Assembly: GCF_900100365.1 (NCBI RefSeq)
Contig: NZ_FNKU01000001.1
Location: 3,162,001-3,226,000, forward strand
Source: Pseudomonas cannabina
GTDB taxonomy: Bacteria; Pseudomonadota; Gammaproteobacteria; Pseudomonadales; Pseudomonadaceae
DNA length: 64,000 nucleotides
Reading direction: 5' to 3'
Part shown: piece by piece, positions 55,500-63,967 of the stretch
Numbering within the stretch: position 1 is the first letter of the stretch
Layout of the letters: every line of letters begins with the position of its first letter
Notes under the pieces: generated by a model
What the model was told of the DNA's origin: nothing
The model's input: only the letters and a program-made list of their open reading frames with translations
The model's database searches: none
Made by a program: the position numbers and the translations under genes

Positions 55500-56459
55500 A
55501 TGCCCAAGCAGTTTTTCATCCAGCCCGCAGCCACCTGCAACGTCATGATTCCATTGCTGCTCGCAGCCGCCGCTGCATTGCCCTGCACCACGGCATTGGC
55601 GCAGCCAACGACCACGGAAGACTCCGCGCAGGGCGAAGCACTCAGCCCGCCCGCCGTGCCGAAGGAAAGCAAAGGTGCGTACTTTTCAGACTGGTTCAAC
55701 CAGGACCTGACCCTGATCGGCAGCAAGGACATCAGTTTCGGCCCCAAGCCGAACGATGACATCTACTTGGAGTACGAGTATTTCGGTCGCAAGGGGCCGT
55801 TCGAACTGTACGGCTATGTCGACGTGCCGAAGATCCTCGGCATCGGCAACGATAATGACAAAGGTGTCTGGGATCATGGCTCGCCGGTATTCATGGAGCA
55901 CGAGCCGCGCATTTCCATCGATTACCTCGCCGGCCGCAGCCTGGCGGTCGGGCCGTTCAAGGAATGGTACGTTGCCTTCGACTGGATCTACGACCATGGC
56001 AGCAACTCGGCCAACCGCGCCAACACGCTGTACAGCGGTCTGGGTACGGACATCGACACCCACTCGCGGGTCAATCTGTCGGCCAACTTCTACGGTCGCT
56101 ATCAGTGGGAAAACTACGGCGCCAGCAATGAGTATTCGTGGGACGGTTATCGCGCCCAGCTCAAGTACATCGTGCCGATCAGCACATTCGACAATGGCGC
56201 ATCGCTGACCTACATCGGCTTTACTAATTTCGACTTCGGTTCGGACCTCAAGAACGATCCGGCCCGCACCGGCAACTCCACGGTGGCCACCAACGTGTTG
56301 CTTTACGCCTTCACGCACCTGCGCTTCACCCTGGTCGGCCGTTATTTCCACAATGGCGGCAACTGGGAAGACGGCAGCGAACTGAACTTCGGTGACGGCA
56401 ACTTCCGCGCGCGCTCGGACGGCTGGGGTTACTACGCAGGCGTCGGTTATCAATTCTGA
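55500..56459 (+). CDS. Nucleoside-specific outer membrane channel, Tsx-like
   Basis: 319 residues with a signal peptide ending near TTALA (residues 1-36) and a C-terminal aromatic signature (GYYAGVGYQF) typical of outer-membrane barrels. Tsx-family stretches are YLEYEYFGRKGPFELYGYVD and FMEHEPRISIDYLAGRS. It would let nucleosides cross the outer membrane. AAGGAG precedes the ATG. The next gene, a purine nucleoside permease-family protein, starts 20 bp later behind CAGGAG, so both form a nucleoside uptake operon. Confidence 0.88.
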   Translation: MPKQFFIQPAATCNVMIPLLLAAAAALPCTTALAQPTTTEDSAQGEALSPPAVPKESKGAYFSDWFNQDLTLIGSKDISFGPKPNDDIYLEYEYFGRKGPFELYGYVDVPKILGIGNDNDKGVWDHGSPVFMEHEPRISIDYLAGRSLAVGPFKEWYVAFDWIYDHGSNSANRANTLYSGLGTDIDTHSRVNLSANFYGRYQWENYGASNEYSWDGYRAQLKYIVPISTFDNGASLTYIGFTNFDFGSDLKNDPARTGNSTVATNVLLYAFTHLRFTLVGRYFHNGGNWEDGSELNFGDGNFRARSDGWGYYAGVGYQF

Positions 56460-56478
56460 TTTGACTACAGGAGTTCTC

Positions 56479-57501
56479 ATGAAACACATCACTCGCAATG
56501 CACTGTGCGCCACCCTGGCCCTGCTCAGCCCCGGCATCTGGGCGGCGGCCGCACCGGTCACACCCAAAGTCATGCTGGTCGCGATGTTCGCGCCCGAAGC
56601 GCAGAACTGGATCGACCGTCTGCACCTGACCAAGGAAATCCAGGTGCCGGGCCTTGCCGCCGAATACCCGGCCATCCGCTGCAACGAGCAGGACGTGTGC
56701 CTGATGGTGACCGGCATGGGCCAGACCAACGCTGCCGCTTCGACCCTCGCGCTGGCCCTGTCGCCGCAATTCGATTTGCGTAAAACCTACTTCATCGTCG
56801 CCGGGATCGCCGGGATCAACCCGCACCACGGCAGCCTCGGCACCACCGCCTGGGCGCACTATCTGGTGGAGTTCGGTACACAATGGGAGATCGATTCCCG
56901 CGACGTGCCCAAGGACTGGCCGACCGGTTATCTAGGCATCAACACCAAAGGTCCGAACGAAAAACCGCCGCTGGACTACAAGACTGAAGTCTTCGAGCTG
57001 AACCCCAGGCTTCAGGCCAAGGCATTCGCCCTGTCGCAGAAAGTGACGCTCAGCGAGAGCAAGGAGTCGGCGGCCTGGCGCGTCAAATACCCTTACGCCC
57101 CGGCCAATCAGCCACCGCAGGTGACGCAGTGCGACACGGTGGCGGGCAACACCTGGTTTTCCGGCACGCGCTTGAGCGAACGGGCGGAAGTCTGGACCAG
57201 GCTATTGACCGACGGCAAAGGCGTGTATTGCACCACCCAGCAGGAAGACAACTCGACGTATGAAGCCCTGTTGCGCGCCAGCAAGGCGGGCAAGGTCGAT
57301 GTCAATCGTCTGGCCGTGGTACGCGCGGGTTCCGACTTCGATCGTCCGTATCCGGGCTACAGCGAGGTCGATAACCTGCTCAAGTACGCCGATCAGGGCG
57401 CGTTCGTGCCAGCGCTGGAAAACCTCTACCGCACCGGCAATCCGTTGGTGCAAGCGATTGTCAGCGACTGGAAGAACTGGGAAAAAGGCGTACCGCAATA
57501 A
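56479..57501 (+). CDS. Purine nucleoside permease (NUP) family protein
   Basis: 340 residues from ATG 56479 (MKHITRNALCATLALLSPGI), with CAGGAG seven bases before it. The N-terminal signal peptide ends near WAAAA. The fold resembles nucleoside phosphorylase: MVTGMGQTNAAASTLALALS, FIVAGIAGINPHHGSLGTTA, and a C-terminal LAVVRAGSDFDRPYPGYSEV. The family was named after a Candida nucleoside permease, yet the sequence has no membrane helices beyond the signal, so it is more likely a periplasmic nucleoside-binding or hydrolysing protein. It follows the Tsx-like porin, which fits nucleoside capture. Confidence 0.87.
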   Translation: MKHITRNALCATLALLSPGIWAAAAPVTPKVMLVAMFAPEAQNWIDRLHLTKEIQVPGLAAEYPAIRCNEQDVCLMVTGMGQTNAAASTLALALSPQFDLRKTYFIVAGIAGINPHHGSLGTTAWAHYLVEFGTQWEIDSRDVPKDWPTGYLGINTKGPNEKPPLDYKTEVFELNPRLQAKAFALSQKVTLSESKESAAWRVKYPYAPANQPPQVTQCDTVAGNTWFSGTRLSERAEVWTRLLTDGKGVYCTTQQEDNSTYEALLRASKAGKVDVNRLAVVRAGSDFDRPYPGYSEVDNLLKYADQGAFVPALENLYRTGNPLVQAIVSDWKNWEKGVPQ

Positions 57502-57518
57502 AAGCGTAATGCTATGAA

Positions 57519-57558
57519 CCCGGTCCGGATCTTGGCGTTGCACCTGATCCGGACCGGG
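57519..57558. terminator. 13-bp stem hairpin after the tsx-NUP operon
   Basis: CCCGGTCCGGATC, a 14-base loop, then GATCCGGACCGGG. It lies 17 bp after the NUP stop and 32 bp before the end of the convergent glycine-rich gene, so it may serve both. No long T-run follows. Confidence 0.75.
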
Positions 57559-57590
57559 CATTGAACCTGGCGACTTAGCGACTTGAAAAC

Positions 57591-58349
57591 TTAGAGGCGC
57601 TGCAAAATCAACGCGCCCGCAGGACCGGCAACGCCCGGCTGACCGGCCTCGCCCTCTTTACCGGCTTTGCCACCATCTGCGCGGTACACGAAACAGCCTT
57701 TGGAAGCGCCGCCTTTACCCGCCTTGCCGCCCTCGCCGCCCTTGCCTGGCGCGCCGCCTGCGACGTTCACCTTGATGCGATCAGTCGGAAAACTCTGGGG
57801 CAACTCCAGTCGAACCTGAGCGCCCGCCGCGCCGTCCCGACCAGTGCTGCCGTTTTGACCATCGTGCCCGCGCCCAGCCGAACCCCATGTACAACCCGGT
57901 GCTTCGCCCGTGCCGCCATCGAGGCCCACATAACCCGGGCTGCCCGCGCCGCCGCGTGCGTCGATCGACAACTCTTCCGCGTCGAGGTTTTGCAGGCGCA
58001 GGGTCAGGTTGCGGCCTGGCAATGCAGGTTTCTCATAGGTGCCCGGCGCGCCGCGTGCGGTGATCTGGCTGCCGGTGCCGAATTCGCCGTGCGCCACCAC
58101 CAGATTGAAGGCCTGCACACCGGGGACGATGGCAATGCGCGCCTCATGCCCCAGCACCAGCTGGCCGATTTTCACATCGTCGATATTGGCCGGGATCAAC
58201 AAGGTGCCGTAATCCGACACCTCGAGGCGATCCAGTTGCAGCACGCTGCTGTTGCCGGGCAGGCGCATCAGCGAGTGCGGTGCGACGATGATGGCTTGCG
58301 CCATGGCCAGAGGGCTGAACAGTGCCGCCAGCAGAACGAGATTACGCAT
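57591..58349 (-). CDS. Secreted glycine-rich collagen-like protein
   Basis: 252 residues with a signal peptide (MRNLVLLAALFSPLAMA, then QAIIV). Residues 20-110 look beta-rich; from about 95 on, Gly-rich stretches dominate (GGAGSPGYVGLDGGTGEAPG, GGAPGKGGEGGKAGKGGASK, EGEAGQPGVAGPAGAL) with two cysteines (GCTW, KGCF). The G-x-y pattern is irregular, so a true collagen triple helix is uncertain. It starts inside the end of the DUF1145 gene (8-bp overlap), so the two are probably translated together. Conserved in pseudomonads as far as I recall; function unknown. Confidence 0.8.
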   Translation of the reverse strand: MRNLVLLAALFSPLAMAQAIIVAPHSLMRLPGNSSVLQLDRLEVSDYGTLLIPANIDDVKIGQLVLGHEARIAIVPGVQAFNLVVAHGEFGTGSQITARGAPGTYEKPALPGRNLTLRLQNLDAEELSIDARGGAGSPGYVGLDGGTGEAPGCTWGSAGRGHDGQNGSTGRDGAAGAQVRLELPQSFPTDRIKVNVAGGAPGKGGEGGKAGKGGASKGCFVYRADGGKAGKEGEAGQPGVAGPAGALILQRL

Positions 58350-58617
58350 GAGAGTGCCCCGAAGCCGAACGGCTGATGGATTGCAGATGAAAAATGCCGA
58401 ACAGGATGATTTTGCCCCGGTCGCGCCACGGATGCCGGCGACCGCGCAGGCTGCCGTTGAACAGAATCAGTTCCAGCAAATGCGTCAGCAGCAGCACCGC
58501 GCCCGCCATGTCGATCATCACGCCGAACGGGCTGGGCGCTTCAAACAGCGCATTGGCCAGCACCACCAGCCAGAAGCCCAGCACCAGGATCTTTCCCAGC
58601 CCCCAAAACACCTTCAT
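58342..58617 (-). CDS. DUF1145 small membrane protein
   Basis: 91 residues from ATG 58617 (MKVFWGLGKILVLGFWLVVL) behind an unusually long AAGGGGGGG ribosome site. Two or three membrane helices (to residue 22, 30-53), then a basic loop (GSLRGRRHPWRDRGK) and a last hydrophobic stretch. The layout matches the DUF1145 family of inner membrane proteins, which have no known function. It overlaps the glycine-rich gene downstream by eight bases. Confidence 0.8.
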   Translation of the reverse strand: MKVFWGLGKILVLGFWLVVLANALFEAPSPFGVMIDMAGAVLLLTHLLELILFNGSLRGRRHPWRDRGKIILFGIFHLQSISRSASGHSHA

Positions 58618-58837
58618 CGCCTGCCCCCCCTTGTGATGATCCGTTACGACAGCGAAGTCTGCGCACGCTTTTCGTCGCCGCACAGTAGACGTGCTGTTCA
58701 GCGAATATGCCAGCAGTGTATTGAAAAAGATCAAGCATAGAAGGTTATCGTTCGTCAGAGGGTATCGACGCACAGACTGGTGGCTGTTCAGAGCCGGTCC
58801 GGCAGGCTAGTCTTGCCAGTCAATCAGAGGACTTTCG

Positions 58838-59335
58838 ATGACCGTCGGCTATTCCACTCGCACCCCTCAGCAAGCGCTGGCTGCCCTGCTCGATCTCTAT
58901 GCGCCTGCACGTCTGCTGGTCATCGGGGCACAGGCGTTCCCTGCGCTGCAAGCCTTTCAGGACGCGCATCCGCAGACCACTGTGGCGCTCGCTGAACCCG
59001 GCACGCTGCCTGCGCATCTGGCCGCGCAACGCTTTGATCTGGCGCTGGTGGTCGACTGCCTGGAACACATCCCCAAGCGCATCGGGCTGGAGTTGCTGGG
59101 CGGCATCCGCAATCTGAATGCCAGCCGCATTGCCGTACTGGCCGACTTGCAGGCCTGCGACTGGCAGGAGACGGACTTTTTCTCGCTGGCGCTGCAATCC
59201 AGCGAACGCTTCGCCCGCGACGAACAGGTGTTGAGTCTGTTCACTTACGATTTGCGCGAATACAAGCAGGTGCCCGACTGGCTGAATGCGAAGTACTGGG
59301 CCAACCCGGAGAATTTTGGAAAATATTGGTGGTGA
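58838..59335 (+). CDS. DUF6231 family protein (methyltransferase-like fold)
   Basis: 165 residues. A central Rossmann-like pattern is visible: ARLLVIGAQAFPAL (a GxG-like turn), RFDLALVVDCLEHIPKRIGL, and ASRIAVLADLQACDWQETDF, the way SAM-dependent methyltransferases are built, but a clear SAM motif is lacking. The end is YWANPENFGKYWW. AGAGGA precedes the ATG. It ends three bases before the ychJ gene, so the two are one operon, as in other pseudomonads. No proven function. Confidence 0.8.
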   Translation: MTVGYSTRTPQQALAALLDLYAPARLLVIGAQAFPALQAFQDAHPQTTVALAEPGTLPAHLAAQRFDLALVVDCLEHIPKRIGLELLGGIRNLNASRIAVLADLQACDWQETDFFSLALQSSERFARDEQVLSLFTYDLREYKQVPDWLNAKYWANPENFGKYWW

Positions 59336-59338
59336 ATC

Positions 59339-59812
59339 ATGAGTAGTGCCATTTGCCCGTGCGGCAGCGGCGACCTGTTGCTGGCGTGCTGCGGCCACTA
59401 TCACGCTGGCCAGCCTGCGCCGTGCGCGGAGAAACTGATGCGCTCGCGGTATAGCGCTTACGTGCTGGGGCTGACGGATTATCTGGTGCAGACCACGCTG
59501 CCGGTGCAGCAGAACGCGCTGGACCGTGAAGCCATCGCCCAATGGAGTGCGCAAAGCACCTGGCTGGGGCTGGAGGTGGAAAGCGCGGAGGTGTTCGGCG
59601 GCAAGCCCGAGCATGCGTTCGTGACGTTTACTGCTCGCTGGCACGATGGTAATGGCGAGCACAGCCACAAGGAGCGCTCATCGTTCGTGCAGAATCAGGG
59701 CCGCTGGTACTTCATTGACTCTACTGTACCGCTGAAGGCCGGCCGTAATGATGCGTGCCCGTGTGGAAGTGAACAGAAGTTCAAGAAGTGTTGCTCGGGG
59801 TATGTGGTTTGA
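59339..59812 (+). CDS. ychJ: YchJ family protein with SEC-C zinc motifs
   Basis: 157 residues. SEC-C-type zinc clusters sit at both ends: [17 protein letters not shown] and [14 protein letters not shown]. Between is the YchJ domain ([37 protein letters not shown]), an NTF2-like fold. The zinc motif resembles the SecB-binding end of SecA, but the role of YchJ is not known. It follows the DUF6231 gene with a three-base gap. Confidence 0.9.
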   Translation: MSSAICPCGSGDLLLACCGHYHAGQPAPCAEKLMRSRYSAYVLGLTDYLVQTTLPVQQNALDREAIAQWSAQSTWLGLEVESAEVFGGKPEHAFVTFTARWHDGNGEHSHKERSSFVQNQGRWYFIDSTVPLKAGRNDACPCGSEQKFKKCCSGYVV

Positions 59813-60237
59813 GTGAGGCACGATAGTCCAGATTATCGTTCCCTACGCATCAGCGCTCATCGTTATACATAACTACTGAAGAGCCCGGAAAACTGGGCCC
59901 TTCAGGCTTCTGCCGCAGGGCGTGGGAGCGGACCGGGCGACGCTTCACTTGTTCGCGAAGACGATGTTTTAGGCGCTGCATTTTCGGAGACTACATCGGC
60001 CCTTTCGCGAACAAGTTCGCTCCCACGGCCTTCGGCCAGAATCAAAAGCGGACGTGTGTAACGATGAGCGCTCCAGTGGGAATGTCGTGCGTGACGCTTT
60101 GCGTTACAGGTCTGCGCCGCACCCTCGAACTCAAGACCGGACGCAGAGCGTCCAGAAAGGCATGCCGACGCGGAGCGTCGCACGATACTTGAGATAATCG
60201 TGCCCACGCATGGGCACGATAGTTTGCGGGGCCGTCG
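59813..60237. repeat. Gap between ychJ and the TonB receptor: REPIN and short hairpins
   Basis: 425 bp without a gene. From about 59922 to 60027 is a REPIN-like pair (GTGGGAGCGGACCGGGCGAC on the left; GCGAACAAGTTCGCTCCCAC on the right). Short palindromes at 60139-60153 (GGACGCAGAGCGTCC) and 60166-60180 (CGACGCGGAGCGTCG) are the reverse-orientation form of the hairpin family seen in other gaps. The two flanking genes converge here. Confidence 0.75.
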
Positions 60238-62673
60238 TCAGAACTCTAATTGCGCCGAAAACGCGACGGTACGCGGGTCGCCCAGGTAGCTGCTGTTGAG
60301 CCAGTATTCCTTGTTGGCGAGGTTGCTGACGTTGACGCGCAGGGTCAGGTCGTTTTCTGAAACGCGCATGCGGTAGCGGGCGCCGGCGTCGAAGGTGGTG
60401 AAGGACGGCAGGTCGTTTTCGTTGCTTTGGTCGGTGTATTGCTTGCCGGTGTAGAACGCACCGCCGGTCACGGCCAGGCCTGGCATCTGGTGAATGTCGT
60501 ATTCGGCATAGACCTTGGCCAGTTGCTTCGCGACGTTGGTTGGCACGTTGCCTTCATTCTCCGAAACGCCGGTTTTCTTGATCTTCGGGTCCAGCAAAGT
60601 GAAGCCGCCGACCAGAGTCAGTTCCGGGATGACCTTGCCGGTGACGCTGAATTCCAGCCCGTTGTTTTCCTGGCGCCCGTCGACCACATAGACGTTTCCG
60701 CCAGTGGTGTAGCCGTTGGGCTTCTCGATGTTGAACAGCGCGAGGGTGAACAGTGTTTCGCCCAGCGTGGCCTTGGCGCCGATTTCGTATTGCTCGCTGA
60801 CTTCAGGCGCGAAAGCCTGACCGGCATTGGTGGTACCGCTCGGGGCGATGCCTCCGGATTGCAGGCCTTCTATATAGGTTGCGTAGGTCGTCAGCCACGG
60901 CAACGGCTTGTAGACCAGCGAGATGTTCGGCGAGGTCTTGCTTTCGTTGTAGGTGGTTTCGGTTTCCGCCGAACCGAACGCTCTGGCATAGACGTACTCG
61001 TTGGCGTAAGTCTTGATCTGCGTGTGGGTCGCGCCAAGGATCGCCGACCACTGCTCGTTGAAGGTGATGACGTCGCCGATCAGGAAGTTATTGTTCTCGG
61101 TGCTGTTGGCCAGCCGCTGGTTGCCGTGACCAATCGAGTAAGACGGTTTGCCGACCTGAGGCGTCTGGTCCAGCGGGATCGTGCCGACCGGCGAGGTGTA
61201 TTGCGGGCCTGGCTGGGCCGGCGTGTACGGAATGTGATCCTCGTACTGCTTCTGGCGTGACGTGTTGCCCTGATAGCCCATCGTGACCTTATGGCCGAGG
61301 AAGCCGGTATCGAACGCAGCATCCAGGAACAGCGAGCCGGTCTTCTCCTCGGTTTCAATCGGCGCAAAGGCGTACAGCGGTTGCGAATAGACGCCTGCAC
61401 TGGACACCGTAGGGCCGGTGTAGGTGTTTTCCGAGGTGTATTGCTGGGCAGCTAAAGCGGCGCGCAAGGTGAAGGTGTCGTTCAAGCGCCACTTGGCGCG
61501 TACCCCGGCTTTGTCGGACTCGTAATCGGAGAACGACCATTTCTGGCTGTAGAGCTTGTCGTTATCCAGCGATGCCGCACTGGGGCGCAACGATTGGTCA
61601 CTGAAATACCAATAGCTGGTCAGGCCGCGGATTTCGGTCTTCTTGTGCGACGCGTCGAACTGCACCAGCAGGTCATCGGAGACGTTCCAGTCCAGCGCCA
61701 GAGAAATCATTTCGCGACGGCGCTTGTTCATGTCAACGGCGGTCTCGCCATCCTGAGTCAGCACGTTGAGGCGATAGGCGAACTTGCCTTCACTGTCGAT
61801 CGGCCCGCCGAAGTCGCCATGCAGGTAGTAGTTCTCGCCACCGGCATTGCCCAGGGTCACGCTGTTGTAACGCTCGTAGGTCGGGCGCTTCATCACATAG
61901 TTGACCAGCCCGCCGGGCGACGCCGGGCCGTACAGAAAGCCGGTCAGGCCGGTGATGACTTCGAGCTGTTCCATTTCTTCCAGATAATTGCTGCCATCAG
62001 CCCCGTTGGTGAACCGCAAGCCATCGTTGGCAATGTTCAGGCTGCCCGCGCTGCTGAAGCCACGGATATTGACGGCGCTCGCATAACCGGCGCTGGTCGG
62101 CGAGTACATCTGGGTAAACGGATTGTGCTTGATGACGTCATCCAGCGAGGTGGCCTGAATGTTTTTCAGCAAGGCCTGAGGCGTCACGCTGATGGAATAC
62201 GGCGCATCCTGAAGCCTCATGCCGCCCAGCGCACCGACGCTGCTGATGTTCTCGCTGCGATACCCCGCCGCTTCCGAACCTTCGGCGGGCGCGCTGCTGG
62301 CATTGATGTTGACGTCAGACAGGTTCAGCGCGCCCTGTTCTATGACCATCAGCGTGTAAGTCCCGGCACTGCTTTGTGTCAGTTGCAGCCCGCTGCCACG
62401 CAGCGCTTCGCGCAACGCCGTCGCTGCATCGAAGTTGCCCTTCACCGGCGCGCTGGTCTTGCCGGCAGCCAGCGCGGGATCGAGGCTCAGCGCAAGGCCG
62501 CCCTGGCTGGCGATCTGATTCAGCGTCGTCGCCAAGGGTGCGGCGGGCAGATCATAGGCAACGACGCCAGCTTGTTGCGCCGCCATCAGCAACGGGCTGA
62601 CCAGAGGCGAGCAAAAGGCAATCGTCACGGCCAACAGACTGGGGCGCAGCAACGTATCTAACGAGCGGGACAT
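60238..62673 (-). CDS. TonB-dependent siderophore receptor with STN signalling domain
   Basis: 811 residues with a signal peptide (to about residue 32). Residues 38-112 are an STN domain (YDLPAAPLATTLNQIASQGG), used by receptors that signal through an anti-sigma factor. The plug follows (LQDAPYSISVTPQALLKNIQ, VNIRGFSSAGSLN, LYGPASPGGLVNYVMKRP), then a 22-strand barrel ending in LEF, the C-terminal Phe of outer-membrane barrels. AGGAG precedes the ATG. It probably imports a ferric siderophore of the ferrichrome/pyoverdine-like class; which one is open. No FecI/FecR pair is next to it in this window, so its signalling partner, if any, lies elsewhere. Confidence 0.92.
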   Translation of the reverse strand: MSRSLDTLLRPSLLAVTIAFCSPLVSPLLMAAQQAGVVAYDLPAAPLATTLNQIASQGGLALSLDPALAAGKTSAPVKGNFDAATALREALRGSGLQLTQSSAGTYTLMVIEQGALNLSDVNINASSAPAEGSEAAGYRSENISSVGALGGMRLQDAPYSISVTPQALLKNIQATSLDDVIKHNPFTQMYSPTSAGYASAVNIRGFSSAGSLNIANDGLRFTNGADGSNYLEEMEQLEVITGLTGFLYGPASPGGLVNYVMKRPTYERYNSVTLGNAGGENYYLHGDFGGPIDSEGKFAYRLNVLTQDGETAVDMNKRRREMISLALDWNVSDDLLVQFDASHKKTEIRGLTSYWYFSDQSLRPSAASLDNDKLYSQKWSFSDYESDKAGVRAKWRLNDTFTLRAALAAQQYTSENTYTGPTVSSAGVYSQPLYAFAPIETEEKTGSLFLDAAFDTGFLGHKVTMGYQGNTSRQKQYEDHIPYTPAQPGPQYTSPVGTIPLDQTPQVGKPSYSIGHGNQRLANSTENNNFLIGDVITFNEQWSAILGATHTQIKTYANEYVYARAFGSAETETTYNESKTSPNISLVYKPLPWLTTYATYIEGLQSGGIAPSGTTNAGQAFAPEVSEQYEIGAKATLGETLFTLALFNIEKPNGYTTGGNVYVVDGRQENNGLEFSVTGKVIPELTLVGGFTLLDPKIKKTGVSENEGNVPTNVAKQLAKVYAEYDIHQMPGLAVTGGAFYTGKQYTDQSNENDLPSFTTFDAGARYRMRVSENDLTLRVNVSNLANKEYWLNSSYLGDPRTVAFSAQLEF

Positions 62674-62784
62674 CGGGCAACTCCTGATGGAATATTTCTC
62701 AATGCCTGTTAGCCGAGTGAAAACTCAAAAGTAGCAGGGCTGATTGAAAATAATTCCGTTTCAGGTTGCGGGCGCCGCAAGAGG

Positions 62785-63348
62785 CTATTCCTGAATGACG
62801 CGCAAACGCGAAGTATCAGGCACCGCTTTCGATACGAGCTTTTCGGCCTGACCCATATCGCTGCCTACAGGTGCCAGGCTCAATCGGGAAAGATCCAGCG
62901 GCGGCGCGACCGGCTGAGGTTTCGCAGGCATAAGATCGACGCCCGCTTCGGCAACCGAATAGTCTGGAGCATCGACGTCGACGAATGCCGCCATGTAGAC
63001 GTCACGCGGCTTGATCTGCAGGCGAGCCTGGCTGGCCGGTGATTTGCGCACCCAGGTCGGCGCGTCAGGTGGTGGTGCCAGCTCGACCTCCTCCATGGGT
63101 GGTGAGGTATCGTGTTCCACGACCATTTCCACCACATGAACCCGCGCACCCGCCCGCTCCAGCGTGGCGCGGTATTTCTCGGCGGTCGCCGCGTCGAGGT
63201 TGTTTTTCAGTACCAGTCGACGCCCGGAGAACAACAATTCAAGGCGCTCGGCATCCGCCTGGAACAGCTTGCCGAGGTTCGCCCTGACCTTCTCGGGCCG
63301 GGCCCCGGCGACCAGTTCGGCGCTGAAGACGATTTCATAGATACTCAT
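62785..63348 (-). CDS. Conserved hypothetical protein
   Basis: 187 residues, soluble, without signal peptide. The first 75 residues form a compact alpha/beta unit (MSIYEIVFSAELVAGARPEK, LFQADAERLELLFSGRRLVL, KYRATLERAGARVHVVEM), reminiscent of small ferredoxin-like folds. The remainder is Pro-rich and low in structure. I know it only as a Pseudomonas hypothetical. It is upstream of the TonB receptor on the same strand, with a 111-bp gap, and divergent from the LEA-type lipoprotein gene. Confidence 0.7.
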   Translation of the reverse strand: MSIYEIVFSAELVAGARPEKVRANLGKLFQADAERLELLFSGRRLVLKNNLDAATAEKYRATLERAGARVHVVEMVVEHDTSPPMEEVELAPPPDAPTWVRKSPASQARLQIKPRDVYMAAFVDVDAPDYSVAEAGVDLMPAKPQPVAPPLDLSRLSLAPVGSDMGQAEKLVSKAVPDTSRLRVIQE

Positions 63349-63461
63349 GGAGCCACCATTGGCACGTCAGTAAAAAGTATGGCGTAGCGTCAAACCGCGC
63401 AACAAGCGCGTTACCCGTGGCCGTCGAGTTGTTAGACTCGGGCTTCGAACGGAGCACATCC

Positions 63462-63956
63462 ATGTCTTTTCAGGCGCACATTACAAGATTCACAAGCCTT
63501 GCGTTGATCCTGTTGGGGCTGAGCGGATGCTCGTTACTGAACTTTGACAGCGTTCGGGACCCGGAAGTGCACCTGCTGAAAGTCGAGGTGATCAAGGCAC
63601 GGCTGACGCATCAGGATTTCAAACTGTATTTCGAGATCGAGAACCCCAACGACTCACGACTGCTGGTGCGCGGCCTGAATTACAAAATCATGCTGAATGA
63701 AGAGATGCTGGCCGAGGGCAAATCCAGCGAGTGGTTCTTCGTCGATGGCGACAGCCGGAAAACCCTGCGGATATCGGTGCGGACCAACCTGTGGCAACAC
63801 GCCCGATACATCGCTAAATTGCTGAAAAAACCCGACCAAAGCATTCATTACCAGCTCGTGGGCAAACTCAAGACGGGCATTCTGTTTCACAACAATGTGC
63901 GCATCCTGCGCTCAGGCGACGTGATTCCCGGCGATCTGATCAAAGATCGCCGATAA
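63462..63956 (+). CDS. LEA14-like (WHy domain) lipoprotein
   Basis: 164 residues from ATG 63462 (MSFQAHITRFTSLALILLGL), behind CGGAG. The lipobox is LSGC (Cys at residue 23), so the protein is lipid-anchored. The rest matches the LEA type 2 / WHy fold: FEIENPNDSRLLVRGLNYKI, then a beta sandwich. Members in pseudomonads are periplasmic-facing and linked, in plants, to desiccation tolerance; the bacterial role is unproven. Confidence 0.82.
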   Translation: MSFQAHITRFTSLALILLGLSGCSLLNFDSVRDPEVHLLKVEVIKARLTHQDFKLYFEIENPNDSRLLVRGLNYKIMLNEEMLAEGKSSEWFFVDGDSRKTLRISVRTNLWQHARYIAKLLKKPDQSIHYQLVGKLKTGILFHNNVRILRSGDVIPGDLIKDRR

Positions 63957-63967
63957 CCAGAGCACCG

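Noticed and set aside
5741..60180. CRISPR array made of the short repeated hairpins
   Set aside because: Spacing is irregular, copies lie in many separate gaps and no cas gene is present.
62680..62770. Possible Fur box before the TonB receptor (around GAAAATAATTCC)
   Set aside because: Too few matches to the 19-bp Fur consensus to claim; iron control is likely but not shown by this site.
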